This document shows positions 1-7,603 of a stretch of DNA of 64,000 nt, piece after piece (positions within the stretch are counted from its first letter, which is position 1; each line of letters starts with the position of its first letter). Source of the DNA: Streptomyces sp. NRRL F-5135 (GTDB lineage Bacteria; Actinomycetota; Actinomycetes; Streptomycetales; Streptomycetaceae); assembly GCF_000719775.1 (NCBI RefSeq), contig NZ_JOHR01000008.1, forward strand, positions 248,001 to 312,000, read 5' to 3'. Position numbers and translations under genes: made by a program. The notes beneath the pieces are model-generated. The model was not told where the DNA came from, did no database searches, and saw nothing but the letters and a program-made list of their open reading frames with translations.

Positions 1-52
1 CGACAAGCTGAGGTAGGAAGTCGGGGGTATCGATTGGAATCAGGAGTAGTCA

Positions 53-1102
53 GTGAGCGCCATGCCTCTTGCCCTGCTGCTGACCACGGTCACCGCCACG
101 GCCGTGGGTGTCGCCGCCCTGCACGCCGCCCACGCGCTCCGCAAGCAGGTAAGCGCACTGCGTGACGAACTGGCCGTGGCCTACCCCGCCGGCGCCACCG
201 CTTCCGTGCCGCACGCCAGAAGCGGCACCGCCGCCACCCACACCGACGACATACGCACCGCCGTGGCCGAGGCCCTCGCCGAGGAGCGCGAGCGGGAGCT
301 GGCCGAGGCGCGCGCCTTCTGGGCCGCGCAGGAGGCCCGGGACGCGGCCGACGCCCCGTCGGCGCTGGGCGGGCCGGCCGGTTTCGACACCGAGGACGGG
401 GCGTTCTACGTACCGCGCCAGTCCGACTTCGTCGGACTGGAGCCGCTGGAGCCACTGGATTCGCTCGATTCTCCGGACTCCTTCCATTCCCTCGATTCCC
501 GCGACTCCCTGGAGTCTCTGGAATCCGTGGAGTCTCTGGAAGCCCTCGAGTCTCTTGATTCCCTCGACTCCCTGGGCTCAAAGGAATCCCTGCGGTATCT
601 GGACTCTCTCGATTCCCCGGAACCGCTGGATCACGACGGCCTCACGAACCACCCGGACGCCGAGGACTCGCCCGAACTGGCCGCCGCCCGCCGTCGGCAT
701 CCGTCACACCCGGACTTCGTACCGGTACGGACGCCGGTCGTCACCGACCACGAGCGGACCGTGGCCCGGCTGGAGGAGCTCGCCGGGACCCGCACGGAGC
801 TCTCCGACGTCCGCCCGGGGCCGCTGGGCACGCTCGACGTCTACGTCTTCGCCGACGGCACGACGCTGTGCATGACGCCCGGCCACCGGGAGACCGCCGA
901 GCGGCTCGCCGGGGCGCTGCGCGCGGGGGAGGCGCCGTTCCTGCTGGGCGGGTCGGGCGTCTCGGGCGCGTACACCCTGACGTTCTCGTACGGCGGCGAC
1001 GACCACGGCGACGACCGCGGTGGCGCCCGCGGCGGTGACAACAAGGCGGGGGCCGCCGAGCACGTCTACATCCTCGCGGACCGCGTCATCGCCTCGCTCT
1101 GA
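53..1102 (+). CDS. membrane-anchored Ser/Asp/Leu-repeat protein, unknown function
   Basis: The 349-residue product starts at GTG 53 with a CAGGAG ribosome site at 41-46. Residues 5-27 form one hydrophobic helix, followed by a charged Ala/Glu/Arg segment that looks helical. Residues about 130-200 are a low-complexity run built on three-residue units (LDS, LES, PDS). The last ~110 residues look folded. I do not recognise the family. The topology suggests a single-pass protein with a long flexible linker between membrane and C-terminal domain. It is host chromosomal, outside the prophage. Confidence 0.8.
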   Translation: MSAMPLALLLTTVTATAVGVAALHAAHALRKQVSALRDELAVAYPAGATASVPHARSGTAATHTDDIRTAVAEALAEERERELAEARAFWAAQEARDAADAPSALGGPAGFDTEDGAFYVPRQSDFVGLEPLEPLDSLDSPDSFHSLDSRDSLESLESVESLEALESLDSLDSLGSKESLRYLDSLDSPEPLDHDGLTNHPDAEDSPELAAARRRHPSHPDFVPVRTPVVTDHERTVARLEELAGTRTELSDVRPGPLGTLDVYVFADGTTLCMTPGHRETAERLAGALRAGEAPFLLGGSGVSGAYTLTFSYGGDDHGDDRGGARGGDNKAGAAEHVYILADRVIASL

Positions 1103-1125
1103 GCCCGGAAGCCTGACGCGCCCCG

Positions 1126-1446
1126 TCAGAGATCCGCCGTCGCCGTGGCTCGCTCCACCAGCGCCACGGCCTCGTCCAGTTCCTCCGCGGACGGAGCCGT
1201 CCGCAGCGCCTCCGCCAGGTCCGCCGCCGCGACCGTCAACTGGTCCGCGATCGCGAACACTCCCGCGTCCGGCATGAGGCGCGGTTCCTCGTCCGGGGCG
1301 TCCAGGCGCTGGGCCCGTACGGACAGCTCACGCGCCAGCTCCAGCGCCTCGGCGGCCGCACCTCGCTGGAGGCGGCTCTGCGGGGCGGCCCGCAGGCGGT
1401 CGGCGAATCGGTCCACTGCGGCCGTCAGAGGCGTCGTATCGAGCAC
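1126..1446 (-). CDS. small helical protein, unknown
   Basis: A 106-residue Ala/Leu/Glu/Arg-rich protein from a GTG start. It has no cysteines, membrane segment or signal peptide and looks all-helical. It converges with the upstream rightward gene (gap of about 24 bases). It resembles conserved actinobacterial hypothetical proteins in composition only; I assign no function. Confidence 0.65.
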   Translation of the reverse strand: MLDTTPLTAAVDRFADRLRAAPQSRLQRGAAAEALELARELSVRAQRLDAPDEEPRLMPDAGVFAIADQLTVAAADLAEALRTAPSAEELDEAVALVERATATADL

Positions 1447-1545
1447 CGCCCGACCCTATCCGCCCGCCCCCGACTGTTGCCAACGGCTCCGCACTGCGGC
1501 ACGGTGGCTTGAAGGATTAGCACGCGCAAGCGTCCGGAGGCGCCG

Positions 1546-1776
1546 ATGTCCCTTGTCTTCTCCGAAGAGACCCATCGCAACCTGCTCTCCCGCATCCCGC
1601 AGTGCACCGGTCGTGAAGTTTCCGACTGGCTTCGCACCGTCGAAGAAGGCCCGTCCCTCTTCCGCTTCGAGGAGAAGGTCAGCTGGCTCAGGAGCGAGTA
1701 CGACCTCGCGTACGGACACGCCAAGGCGATCGTCCACGAGTACGACCTGCGCCGGGCGGCCCGGCGCCTGCACTGA
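1546..1776 (+). CDS. DUF4287-like small protein
   Basis: A 76-residue protein from ATG 1546 with a CGGAGG ribosome site just upstream. The C-terminal half (residues 45-65, LRSEYDLAYGHAKAIVHEY) matches the DUF4287 pattern, in which a stretch like LKxEYGLGxGHAxAIVH is conserved. The biochemical role of that family is not established. It stands alone and is closed by a strong hairpin at 1825-1867. Confidence 0.75.
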   Translation: MSLVFSEETHRNLLSRIPQCTGREVSDWLRTVEEGPSLFRFEEKVSWLRSEYDLAYGHAKAIVHEYDLRRAARRLH

Positions 1777-1824
1777 GCCCCAAAAATCCAACCCATGGCA
1801 CAACGGATCCGACAACCCGACAAT

Positions 1825-1867
1825 GCGGAAGGGGTCCGCGGGCTCACTGCCCGCGGACCCCTTCCGC
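1825..1867. terminator. bidirectional intrinsic terminator
   Basis: A perfect 19-bp stem (1825-1843 with 1849-1867) and a 5-base loop, extendable by A-T/G-T pairs on both sides. It lies between the convergent genes ending at 1776 and 1937, so it can serve both. Confidence 0.9.
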
Positions 1868-1936
1868 GTTTACCGCTTACGGCTCACCGCTCACCGCGTC
1901 ATATCACTACGCGCGTGCGGTGGCGCGTCTGTCGCG

Positions 1937-2818
1937 TCAGTCGTTGCCTTGCAGGATCGACAGCACCCGCAGCATCTCCAGGTAGATCCACACCAGCGTC
2001 AGCGTGAGCCCGAAGGCCGCCAGCCAGGACTCCTCGCGCGGCGCGCCGAACGCGATGCCGTCCTCGACCTGCTTGAAGTCCAGCGCCAGGAAGCACGCGC
2101 CGAGGATGATGCCGATGACACCGAAGAGGATGCCGAGGCCACCGCTGCGGAAGCCGAGGCCGTCGCCGCCGCCGAAGACACTGAAGAGCAGGTTGACGAC
2201 CATCAGGAGCACGAAGCCCATGGCCGCGGCCATCACGAAGCCGTAGAAGCGCCGCGTGACGCGGATCCACCGCATCTTGTACGCGATGAGCACACCGGCG
2301 AACACCGCCATCGTGCCCAGCACCGCCTGGATGACCACACCCGGGGCGATGTACGTGCTGACAGCGCTGCTGATCACACCGAGGAAGACACCCTCGAAGC
2401 CGGCGTACGCCAGGATCAGCGCCGGGGACGGCTTGCGCTTGAAGGACTGGACCAGCGAGAGAACCAGCGCGACCAGCGCGGCACCGATGGCGATGCCGTA
2501 CGACTTGCCGACGTTGGCCGGGTCGACCGGCAGCAGCACCCAGGAGAGGACTGCCGTCAGCACGACCGTGCCGAGCGTCATGCCCGTACGGGTCACGACG
2601 TCGTCGATCGTCATGGCCCCCGACCGGGCGGGCGCCTGCGGGCCGGCACCGAACTGCGTACCCTGCTGCTGGGCGTACGGGTCGGTGGCGTAGGGGTTGG
2701 TCGCGTACGGATTCGTCGCTACAGCGGGGCCCCCGGCCTGCGGCGCCGCGTTGAAGCCCGCGTGGCCGTTGTCGCGGCTGAAGCCCCGTCGCGAGAAGAC
2801 CGGGTTACTGCTCCTCAT
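1937..2818 (-). CDS. Bax inhibitor-1 / YccA family integral membrane protein
   Basis: The 293-residue form starting at 2818 is preferred because a GGAGGAGTGAG ribosome site lies directly upstream; the longer frame to 2857 lacks one. The N-terminus is a soluble tail with NPYAT repeats (NPYATNPYATDPYA). About seven hydrophobic segments follow, the usual Bax inhibitor-1/YccA layout. Family members are inner-membrane proteins, some calcium-leak channels; the exact role in Streptomyces is unknown. The gene is monocistronic, ending at the terminator at 1825-1867. Confidence 0.85.
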   Translation of the reverse strand: MRSSNPVFSRRGFSRDNGHAGFNAAPQAGGPAVATNPYATNPYATDPYAQQQGTQFGAGPQAPARSGAMTIDDVVTRTGMTLGTVVLTAVLSWVLLPVDPANVGKSYGIAIGAALVALVLSLVQSFKRKPSPALILAYAGFEGVFLGVISSAVSTYIAPGVVIQAVLGTMAVFAGVLIAYKMRWIRVTRRFYGFVMAAAMGFVLLMVVNLLFSVFGGGDGLGFRSGGLGILFGVIGIILGACFLALDFKQVEDGIAFGAPREESWLAAFGLTLTLVWIYLEMLRVLSILQGND

Positions 2819-3119
2819 CTCACTCCTCCATGGCCGCCCTGCGCGGCCTTGCGTCAAGAGTAATAGGCAAGCAAAGACTACGCTCTAGTGCTGAGGGAGG
2901 ATCTTTCCGGGACCGTGACGTTTCACGGCGTGGCATATGTCACATTCCCGTGCCACATGCGCCCCCGCTCTCGTCGGCCACAACGCCTCCGGCTCACCTC
3001 TCTTGTGTCCGGCGTTGCGCAGAGAGCACCTGTCCACACTGGACGTGGGAGCGCGAGGCACGTGCGGTCAGGAGAGGGGTACGACGTCCGTCTGTTGGCC
3101 CGTCAGCCACGCGTCGAGA
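2819..3119. other. intergenic region left of prophage
   Basis: About 300 bases without a convincing gene; frames here are Arg/Cys-rich with poor codon bias. The start-proximal part must hold the promoter of the Bax inhibitor gene. Before integration, this DNA lay directly downstream of the bldA 3' end now found at 54657. Confidence 0.6.
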
Positions 3120-3145
3120 GTGGTGCCCGGAACCGGACTTGAACC
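3120..3145. repeat. attL core (displaced 3' end of tRNA-Leu)
   Basis: Twenty-six bases identical to 54656-54681, with five further upstream bases matching at four positions. They correspond to the 3' half of the T-arm, the acceptor strand and CCA of the tRNA. Bases to the left are host; bases from 3146 on are phage. Confidence 0.92.
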
Positions 3146-3210
3146 CGAGAGCCGCAATCCGCTGACCTGCTAAAACGCTGTCACCTGCGGTTCAGGAATC
3201 CGTTCCAGCC

Positions 3211-3240
3211 CGCCTCGGCCCGTCTCGGCCCGTTTCGGCA
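3211..3240. repeat. three tandem 10-bp repeats near attL
   Basis: Three head-to-tail copies of a 10-mer (CGCCTCGGCC, CGTCTCGGCC, CGTTTCGGCA), 66-95 bases inside the left core. The exact 10-bp phase puts each copy on the same face of the helix. The position fits binding sites for an excisionase or integrase arm domain; this is inference. Confidence 0.6.
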
Positions 3241-3247
3241 CGCCCGA

Positions 3248-3265
3248 GTGTTCCCACGGGAACAC
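3248..3265. promoter_or_regulatory. GTGTTCCC palindrome, candidate integrase arm site
   Basis: A perfect inverted repeat, GTGTTCCC-AC-GGGAACAC, about 100 bases inside attL. The same octamer occurs twice in direct orientation near the other end (54576-54583 and 54587-54594). Matching short repeats flanking the core are what lambda-type attP sites have. Confidence 0.6.
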
Positions 3266-3312
3266 TGCTGGTCCGAGGCGCATTCGGACCGTGCGGCACT
3301 TCTGGCTGAATG

Positions 3313-3720
3313 TCACAGCCCATCAGTCAACTGATCACGCAAGCGGCGTAGGACCTCGGCGCGGACGCGCCTCGGCAGGGCATCCAGGATGGTCATCACC
3401 GCGACCGTTTGAGGGTCGGTTTCGACTTCCACTTCCGCAGACAGGTCAGCATCGTCCGGGGTTTTCCGTGGAACTCCACCCTTAAGGATGGCGTCGACAC
3501 TGCCGGACTCCCACCGGAGAGCGCGCTCCAAGCGCCGGTAGGTGACGGCGCGAGCTCGCGCCCCTCGGCGGATCTTGCTCAGAGTCTCCACGGAGATCTC
3601 GGCAGCACGCGCCACCTCCGCATACTCGAGCCCGAGCTCAGTGATGCGAAGGTCCACCTCTCGGCCGAGCTTCTCCAGCGGCACCACGTGAGCCGTCATG
3701 AGCTGAGCGTACCCCGCCAC
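3313..3720 (-). CDS. helix-turn-helix regulator, candidate lysogeny repressor
   Basis: The start is taken at GTG 3720, where GGAGGGA lies six bases upstream; TTG 3735 and ATG 3699 are alternatives. The 135-residue product has an N-terminal helix-turn-helix (AEVARAAEISVETLSKIRRG), then an acidic linker and a short basic helical C-terminus. It is divergent from the XRE gene at 3865 across an operator-rich region, which is the layout of a phage lysis-lysogeny switch. No cleavage (LexA/CI peptidase) domain is present. Confidence 0.75.
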   Translation of the reverse strand: MAGYAQLMTAHVVPLEKLGREVDLRITELGLEYAEVARAAEISVETLSKIRRGARARAVTYRRLERALRWESGSVDAILKGGVPRKTPDDADLSAEVEVETDPQTVAVMTILDALPRRVRAEVLRRLRDQLTDGL

Positions 3721-3731
3721 TCCAATTCCCT

Positions 3732-3850
3732 CCAAGGTTAGGCGTGCCTCATTCGGCCTCCCCCCAGGTATAGATACCGCTCATCGATCCAAGATCCTCC
3801 AACATTGGTGAAATTACCGCCGAGTATGTCTTGATAGACACCAACCTTGG
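3732..3850. promoter_or_regulatory. switch region with three CCAA-N2-TTGG operators
   Basis: Three related palindromes sit between the divergent regulators: 3732-3742 (CCTAACCTTGG on the minus strand), 3799-3808 (CCAACATTGG) and 3841-3850 (CCAACCTTGG). The outer two lie at the starts of the two genes; the last falls between the -35 and -10 of the rightward promoter. A further palindrome, GGTATAGATACC, is at 3767-3778 and may include the leftward -10 box. Confidence 0.7.
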
Positions 3851-3858
3851 ATTACATT
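3831..3858 (+). promoter_or_regulatory. predicted leaderless early promoter
   Basis: TTGATA (3831-3836) and TACATT (3853-3858) are 16 bases apart. A start about seven bases downstream falls on the A of ATG 3865, and that gene has no good ribosome site. A leaderless message, common in Streptomyces, fits best. Operator 3841-3850 lies between the two boxes. Confidence 0.55.
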
Positions 3859-3864
3859 GGATCC

Positions 3865-4077
3865 ATGTTGAGTCGACAGATCAACGGGGACGCCGTGCGG
3901 AGCCTGCGGGAGAGCCGCGGACTGTCTGTGGCGGATCTTGCGGCCGCCGCTGGTTGCTCGAAGTGGCAGATCTACAAGATCGAGAAGGGGCGGAGTCAGC
4001 CGTCGCCGCAGGTCTACGCAGGAATGAAGGACGCGCTTGCCGCCGGTGACGAGGACCTGTCCGAGGTAGCGGCATGA
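3865..4077 (+). CDS. small XRE-family (Cro-like) regulator
   Basis: A 70-residue protein that is almost entirely one helix-turn-helix domain (residues 9-60, motif SVADLAAAAGCSKWQIYKIE). It is first in the rightward early operon and its stop overlaps the ATG of the next gene. The position opposite the repressor candidate suggests a Cro-type role. Confidence 0.8.
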   Translation: MLSRQINGDAVRSLRESRGLSVADLAAAAGCSKWQIYKIEKGRSQPSPQVYAGMKDALAAGDEDLSEVAA

Positions 4078-4337
4078 GTCTCCAGAACTACTCGCTGGAG
4101 GAAGCGGCAGGGCTACTCAAGTGCCGCGTGCGGTATCTCAAGGACAACTTGGACCGCCTTCCGCACCAGAAGATCGGGGTAGAGCCCGTCTTCGACGATG
4201 GCGAGATCTTGGCCATCAAGGACATGCATCGGGTGCGCCCGGCCAACGCGTGGCAGGACTCGGAGCCCAGTAGCGGGCCACTCCTCGCGCTCGCGAGCAT
4301 CCAGCCTGCTCAGAACCGCCGCCGCAAGAGCGGCTGA
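4074..4337 (+). CDS. excisionase-like helix-turn-helix protein
   Basis: An 87-residue protein overlapping the previous gene by ATGA. It has the pattern of Xis/MerR-type helix-turn-helix proteins: YSLEEAAGLLKCRVRYLKDN, then a conserved HQKIG and an acidic DDGEILAI. When the prophage circularises, this gene comes within about 1 kb of the integrase and attP. It could therefore be the missing excisionase or a second regulator. A terminator follows. Confidence 0.7.
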   Translation: MSLQNYSLEEAAGLLKCRVRYLKDNLDRLPHQKIGVEPVFDDGEILAIKDMHRVRPANAWQDSEPSSGPLLALASIQPAQNRRRKSG

Positions 4338-4349
4338 TCCCCAATGCCG

Positions 4350-4387
4350 TAGGGGCTGCTCCTGCTTGCCCGGCCGAGCAGCCCCTA
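4350..4387 (+). terminator. intrinsic terminator after the regulators
   Basis: A 12-bp GC-rich stem (4350-4361 with 4376-4387) and a 14-base loop directly after the stop of the gene ending at 4337. It separates the switch from the long early operon. Confidence 0.75.
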
Positions 4388-4425
4388 CCGGACCCACCTC
4401 ATTCAGCAGAGAAACGAGGAGATCC

Positions 4426-4836
4426 GTGATTCCCAAGAGTATCCAGCCTGTAGGAGGGCCCGGCCGTCGGCCGTGGCCGACGCCGATCCGTATCCCGGAG
4501 CAGTTGCCCGTCCAGCGCCCTGCCGATCCGCACGAGCTCGCGCTGGCGGCGACCCGTAAGGCCGTGGCCGCTGTGACCGCCGACCCGCACACCACGAGTC
4601 AGGTCCAGGGCGCTGGCGACGAGTACACAGTCGACATCCACTACAGCCTCGACGTCGACGCCGTGAGGGCGTTCGCCAAGGAGTTCCACGGCGACGTGTC
4701 GGTCTGCCGGGTCGAGTACCAGGACGACGCGGTGGACGTGAACGCGAAGGCGTTGGTGGACGGGGTCCAGGTCACGGCCTGGACCCGTGTGCCGGTCGCC
4801 GAGGCCACCGCCAAGGGTCTGGCGGTGCCGGCATGA
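4426..4836 (+). CDS. early protein, unknown (136 aa)
   Basis: The start is GTG 4426 because GAGGAG lies just upstream and the preceding frame runs through a terminator. The N-terminus is Pro/Arg-rich and the rest a compact alpha/beta-looking domain. There are no recognisable motifs. It is the first gene of a chain of overlapping early genes running to 8328. Confidence 0.75.
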   Translation: MIPKSIQPVGGPGRRPWPTPIRIPEQLPVQRPADPHELALAATRKAVAAVTADPHTTSQVQGAGDEYTVDIHYSLDVDAVRAFAKEFHGDVSVCRVEYQDDAVDVNAKALVDGVQVTAWTRVPVAEATAKGLAVPA

Positions 4837-5873
4837 CGCAGACCCGCCACCAGTGGGCAATCCAGACCGTCGCCCGGGCGGTCCTCGGCACCGTGCCCGG
4901 CGCGTCTGCCGCCACGACACAGGTCACGGTGACGCACCGACGCGACTGGCTCACCCTTCCCGCGCACGACACGTGGTCGGGGTCTGCCGAGGGCCTCGGC
5001 GAGCGCATCGTCACCACCCTGTTCGGGCCCGACGGGCACGTCCCGGCGGGCGCCGGCGAGCTGGCCCGGGCCGGGGACGTGCTGGCCGCCGCGCATCTAG
5101 GGTGGCCGGACAGCGGTGCCGAGGACTTGTACATACACCTCGCGACCGCGCTCGACTCCGCCCAGCTCCTCCAGAGCCCGGAGTCCGCCGCGCGGACCCG
5201 GCGTGACACGCGGGTCGAGCTGCTGCACGAGCTCGCCGGCGTTTTCGGCCGCCAGGGCATGCATGTGGCGGCGGACCTCCTGTACCGGAAGGCATCGGCC
5301 GAGGCCGGCACCGGCACCGGCACCGGGGAGAAGGACACCCCTGCGCAGCCCGCCGGGGCGGCGTTCACTCCCTCCACCGACGCGGCACCGGAACAGCAGA
5401 CCGAACTGGTTCGCCTGCGGGCGCGGTTGGCCGAGCTCGAGGAACAGGGCCCGCTGGGCGACCTTCGCGAGGAACTGGGGTTCGCCCTGGTGGACGCGGG
5501 CCGTGTGCCGGGCACGATGCCGGTCGTCGTGCACGGGCAGGTCGGAGTCCTGGCGGATGCGGTCCTGCCGGTGGTGCGCCGCGCGCTCGCCGCCGCCCGC
5601 ACCGAATACCTGGCGTCTCACGAGTTCTTCCCTGTCGGCCGGTACACCAACGCCGAGGCCGCGCGGGAGCACATCGAGTACCTGCTGGTCCAGGAGGAAG
5701 GGCCGGAGGCGCGGGAGCGGATCGTGTGGTCCGAGGCCGAGACTCCGGACGATGGCGTCGCGGTGTGGGATGTCGCGCTGCGCGACGTCGTCAGCGGGGA
5801 CCTGGTTCCCACGATGTACATGGTCACCGCGCTGCCGCTGGCCTCCGCTCACAACCCGGAGGCGGACTCGTGA
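4833..5873 (+). CDS. early protein with central coiled coil, unknown
   Basis: A 346-residue protein overlapping the previous gene by ATGA. The middle (around residues 185-215, RLRARLAELEEQGPLGDLRE) is a predicted coiled coil between two folded-looking halves, with a Gly/Thr linker near residue 155. No catalytic motif is recognised. Confidence 0.8.
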   Translation: MTQTRHQWAIQTVARAVLGTVPGASAATTQVTVTHRRDWLTLPAHDTWSGSAEGLGERIVTTLFGPDGHVPAGAGELARAGDVLAAAHLGWPDSGAEDLYIHLATALDSAQLLQSPESAARTRRDTRVELLHELAGVFGRQGMHVAADLLYRKASAEAGTGTGTGEKDTPAQPAGAAFTPSTDAAPEQQTELVRLRARLAELEEQGPLGDLREELGFALVDAGRVPGTMPVVVHGQVGVLADAVLPVVRRALAAARTEYLASHEFFPVGRYTNAEAAREHIEYLLVQEEGPEARERIVWSEAETPDDGVAVWDVALRDVVSGDLVPTMYMVTALPLASAHNPEADS

Positions 5874-6073
5874 TCGTGGAGATGCTGGTGATCGGCGGCA
5901 CCGCCGCCGTGTTCATGCTGGTCTTGGCCGTGGCGGTGGTGAGAGATCGGACCGTCACGCGGGCTGAGCGGGCCCGGGGCCCGGAGATCATCGGCCGGTT
6001 CACGTACGGCCCGGCCGACGGTCGGTCCAGCAGCCGGCCGACCGCGCCCAGACGCCCGGGCGGAGGGTCGTGA
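5870..6073 (+). CDS. single-pass membrane peptide
   Basis: Sixty-seven residues from GTG 5870, overlapping the upstream stop. Residues 2-23 form a strongly hydrophobic helix; the remainder is basic and Ser/Pro/Gly-rich. It is probably an inner-membrane protein with a cytoplasmic tail; function unknown. Confidence 0.65.
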   Translation: MIVEMLVIGGTAAVFMLVLAVAVVRDRTVTRAERARGPEIIGRFTYGPADGRSSSRPTAPRRPGGGS

Positions 6074-6357
6074 TGGCCGCCGTCGACTACTCCGGCGCGC
6101 CCTGTATCCCGAAGGCCGCTCTCTTCGCGCGCGATGACAAGGCTGGCATGAGCCAGGCCCAGCGGGTCTGCTGGGGGTGGTGCCCGGTCCGCGTCGCGTG
6201 CCTTGAGGAAGCCCTGGATCAGGAAGCGGGACTTGAGGCATCGAGCCGAGGCGGTATCCGTGGCGGTGTCGGGCCTGCCGAGCGGGCCCGGCTGGACAGG
6301 GCGACCGCGCGCATGGCCGAGCTCCGCGCCGGTGCCGGGGAGGCGGTCCATGCCTGA
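6070..6357 (+). CDS. degenerate WhiB-like regulator
   Basis: Ninety-five residues from GTG 6070 (ATG 6073 also possible). Four cysteines lie at about 12, 34, 38 and 44, with the family hallmark CPVRVAC and a following GGIRGG in place of the WhiB G[VI]WGG turn. WhiB proteins bind a [4Fe-4S] cluster and sigma factor. Here the central pair is C-x3-C rather than C-x2-C and the turn tryptophan is replaced by Arg, so cluster binding is uncertain. Phage WhiB-like proteins are known to interfere with host Wbl regulators, a plausible role here. Confidence 0.75.
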   Translation: MMAAVDYSGAPCIPKAALFARDDKAGMSQAQRVCWGWCPVRVACLEEALDQEAGLEASSRGGIRGGVGPAERARLDRATARMAELRAGAGEAVHA

Positions 6358-6706
6358 CCTCTCCGCGCTCGACTGGGTCCTGCTGGTCCTGATCACGGCG
6401 TTCGTGGCGCTGTTCCTGGTGGCGCTCCTGGTTGTCGTTGTGCTTCTGGTCGTGGGCGCCGCGTTCGCCGTGGCCCTGGCGTTCCAGGGCCTGTGGTGGC
6501 TGGGCACGTGGTCGGTGACGTGGGTCCGGCGGGCTGTCCGCCGGACCCCGGCCCCGGCCGCAGTGACCGAGTCGGATGGCGGGCGGGTGTGGGTGGCGTG
6601 CCACAGCACGCTGTGCGGGCACATGTCCGTCCCCCACACCCGGACCGGCGCCGGTGACCTCGTGTGCCAGCAGTGCTCGCGTACGACGCCGGCGGTGCCC
6701 AGATGA
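6350..6706 (+). CDS. membrane protein with C-terminal zinc-type motif
   Basis: One hundred and eighteen residues from ATG 6350, overlapping the WhiB-like gene. Residues 8-50 are continuously hydrophobic, enough for two helices. The C-terminus has cysteine and histidine residues (CHSTLCGHMS ... CQQC) that could bind a metal. Function unknown. Confidence 0.7.
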   Translation: MPDLSALDWVLLVLITAFVALFLVALLVVVVLLVVGAAFAVALAFQGLWWLGTWSVTWVRRAVRRTPAPAAVTESDGGRVWVACHSTLCGHMSVPHTRTGAGDLVCQQCSRTTPAVPR

Positions 6707-7041
6707 TCGCCGCGCCGGATCGGGGCAGTGACCTGCCCCTGTGCACGGACGTGGTCCCCAACCCGGCCGATGCCGGGCCGGGGCTGCTGTCGTGCTTGTT
6801 CTACGCGCGGCCTTATCCGTGCGGGTGGCGGTGCTACCGGCACAGCCCGGCCGCGCGGGCCGGGCGGCCTGAGCCGCCGCCGGGCCCGGGATGGCCGGCG
6901 GACGCGTGGACCACGCCGCTCCCGGCCGGAGCGAGCGCGCTCATCGATGACCGCGCGGTCGCCTCCGGGAAACGACGGTCGACGGAGCACATCTACCGGG
7001 CCGCGCAGGCCGCCGAGCAGCAGCGGCGGGACCGCCAGTGA
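6703..7041 (+). CDS. early protein, unknown (112 aa)
   Basis: Starts at ATG 6703, overlapping the upstream TGA. Pro/Gly/Ala-rich with four cysteines in the first 45 residues and a basic, helical C-terminus. No family recognised. Confidence 0.6.
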   Translation: MIAAPDRGSDLPLCTDVVPNPADAGPGLLSCLFYARPYPCGWRCYRHSPAARAGRPEPPPGPGWPADAWTTPLPAGASALIDDRAVASGKRRSTEHIYRAAQAAEQQRRDRQ

Positions 7042-7232
7042 CGGGCCCGGACGAACCCCGAACCCCGGCCGAAAGCGGGCGTGGGGAGCGGATGTTGCGG
7101 GTGCGCGGCCCGGTGCCGTGGGCGGCCCGTGACCGGCCCTGCCGCTACTGCACCATCCCCACCCACCTGCGCGACCTGGACGGCCAGCCCGCCCACCTCC
7201 CATGCACCGCGAAACAGCAAGGAGCCCCGTGA
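7038..7232 (+). CDS. small CxxC protein
   Basis: Sixty-four residues from GTG 7038, overlapping its neighbour. A CRYC pair and a later cysteine suggest a small zinc-binding fold. Function unknown. Confidence 0.6.
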   Translation: MTGPDEPRTPAESGRGERMLRVRGPVPWAARDRPCRYCTIPTHLRDLDGQPAHLPCTAKQQGAP

Positions 7233-7603
7233 CCACGTCCGTTCGGCGCCCGGTGCGCACCACCCCGCTCGCCCGGCGCAGCGTCGGCGATCCGCCGCTG
7301 CGCCGGGAGTGGGAGGCGTACATCCTGCGCGCCACCCACCTCCTGCCCCACTACAAGCACGTGGCGCTCACCGTTGCGTCCCACGCCGACTACGTCACCG
7401 GGCTGGTGCCCGAGCAGGCGCCCGTCGGCCATGGCGACCTGATGGACCAGACCGGTCTGGCCGACTACCAGGTGATCGGCGCCGTCAGAGCCCTGGAAAC
7501 CCGCTGCCTGATCGCCACCACCGGCGGCCGGATCACCCGGCTGGCCCTGTCTCTCTCCTCCCTCGCCCTCATCCGCAAGACCCTCCACGAAGGAACCCGA
7601 TGA
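7229..7603 (+). CDS. winged-helix-type early protein
   Basis: The start is GTG 7229, with AAGGAG ten bases upstream. The 124-residue product has a helix-rich N-terminal half and a pattern (GDLMDQTGLADYQVIGAVRA, then a short hairpin) like the winged helix of replication-initiator proteins. It may bind DNA; this is inferred from pattern only. Confidence 0.6.
   Translation: MTTSVRRPVRTTPLARRSVGDPPLRREWEAYILRATHLLPHYKHVALTVASHADYVTGLVPEQAPVGHGDLMDQTGLADYQVIGAVRALETRCLIATTGGRITRLALSLSSLALIRKTLHEGTR

Noticed and set aside
1145-2863. A 572-residue rightward frame
   Set aside because: It crosses the DUF4287 gene, a strong terminator and the Bax inhibitor gene in antisense; only a high-GC shadow.
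2888-3173. Small frames left of attL
   Set aside because: They run into the tRNA-derived att core, differ in frame and lack ribosome sites.
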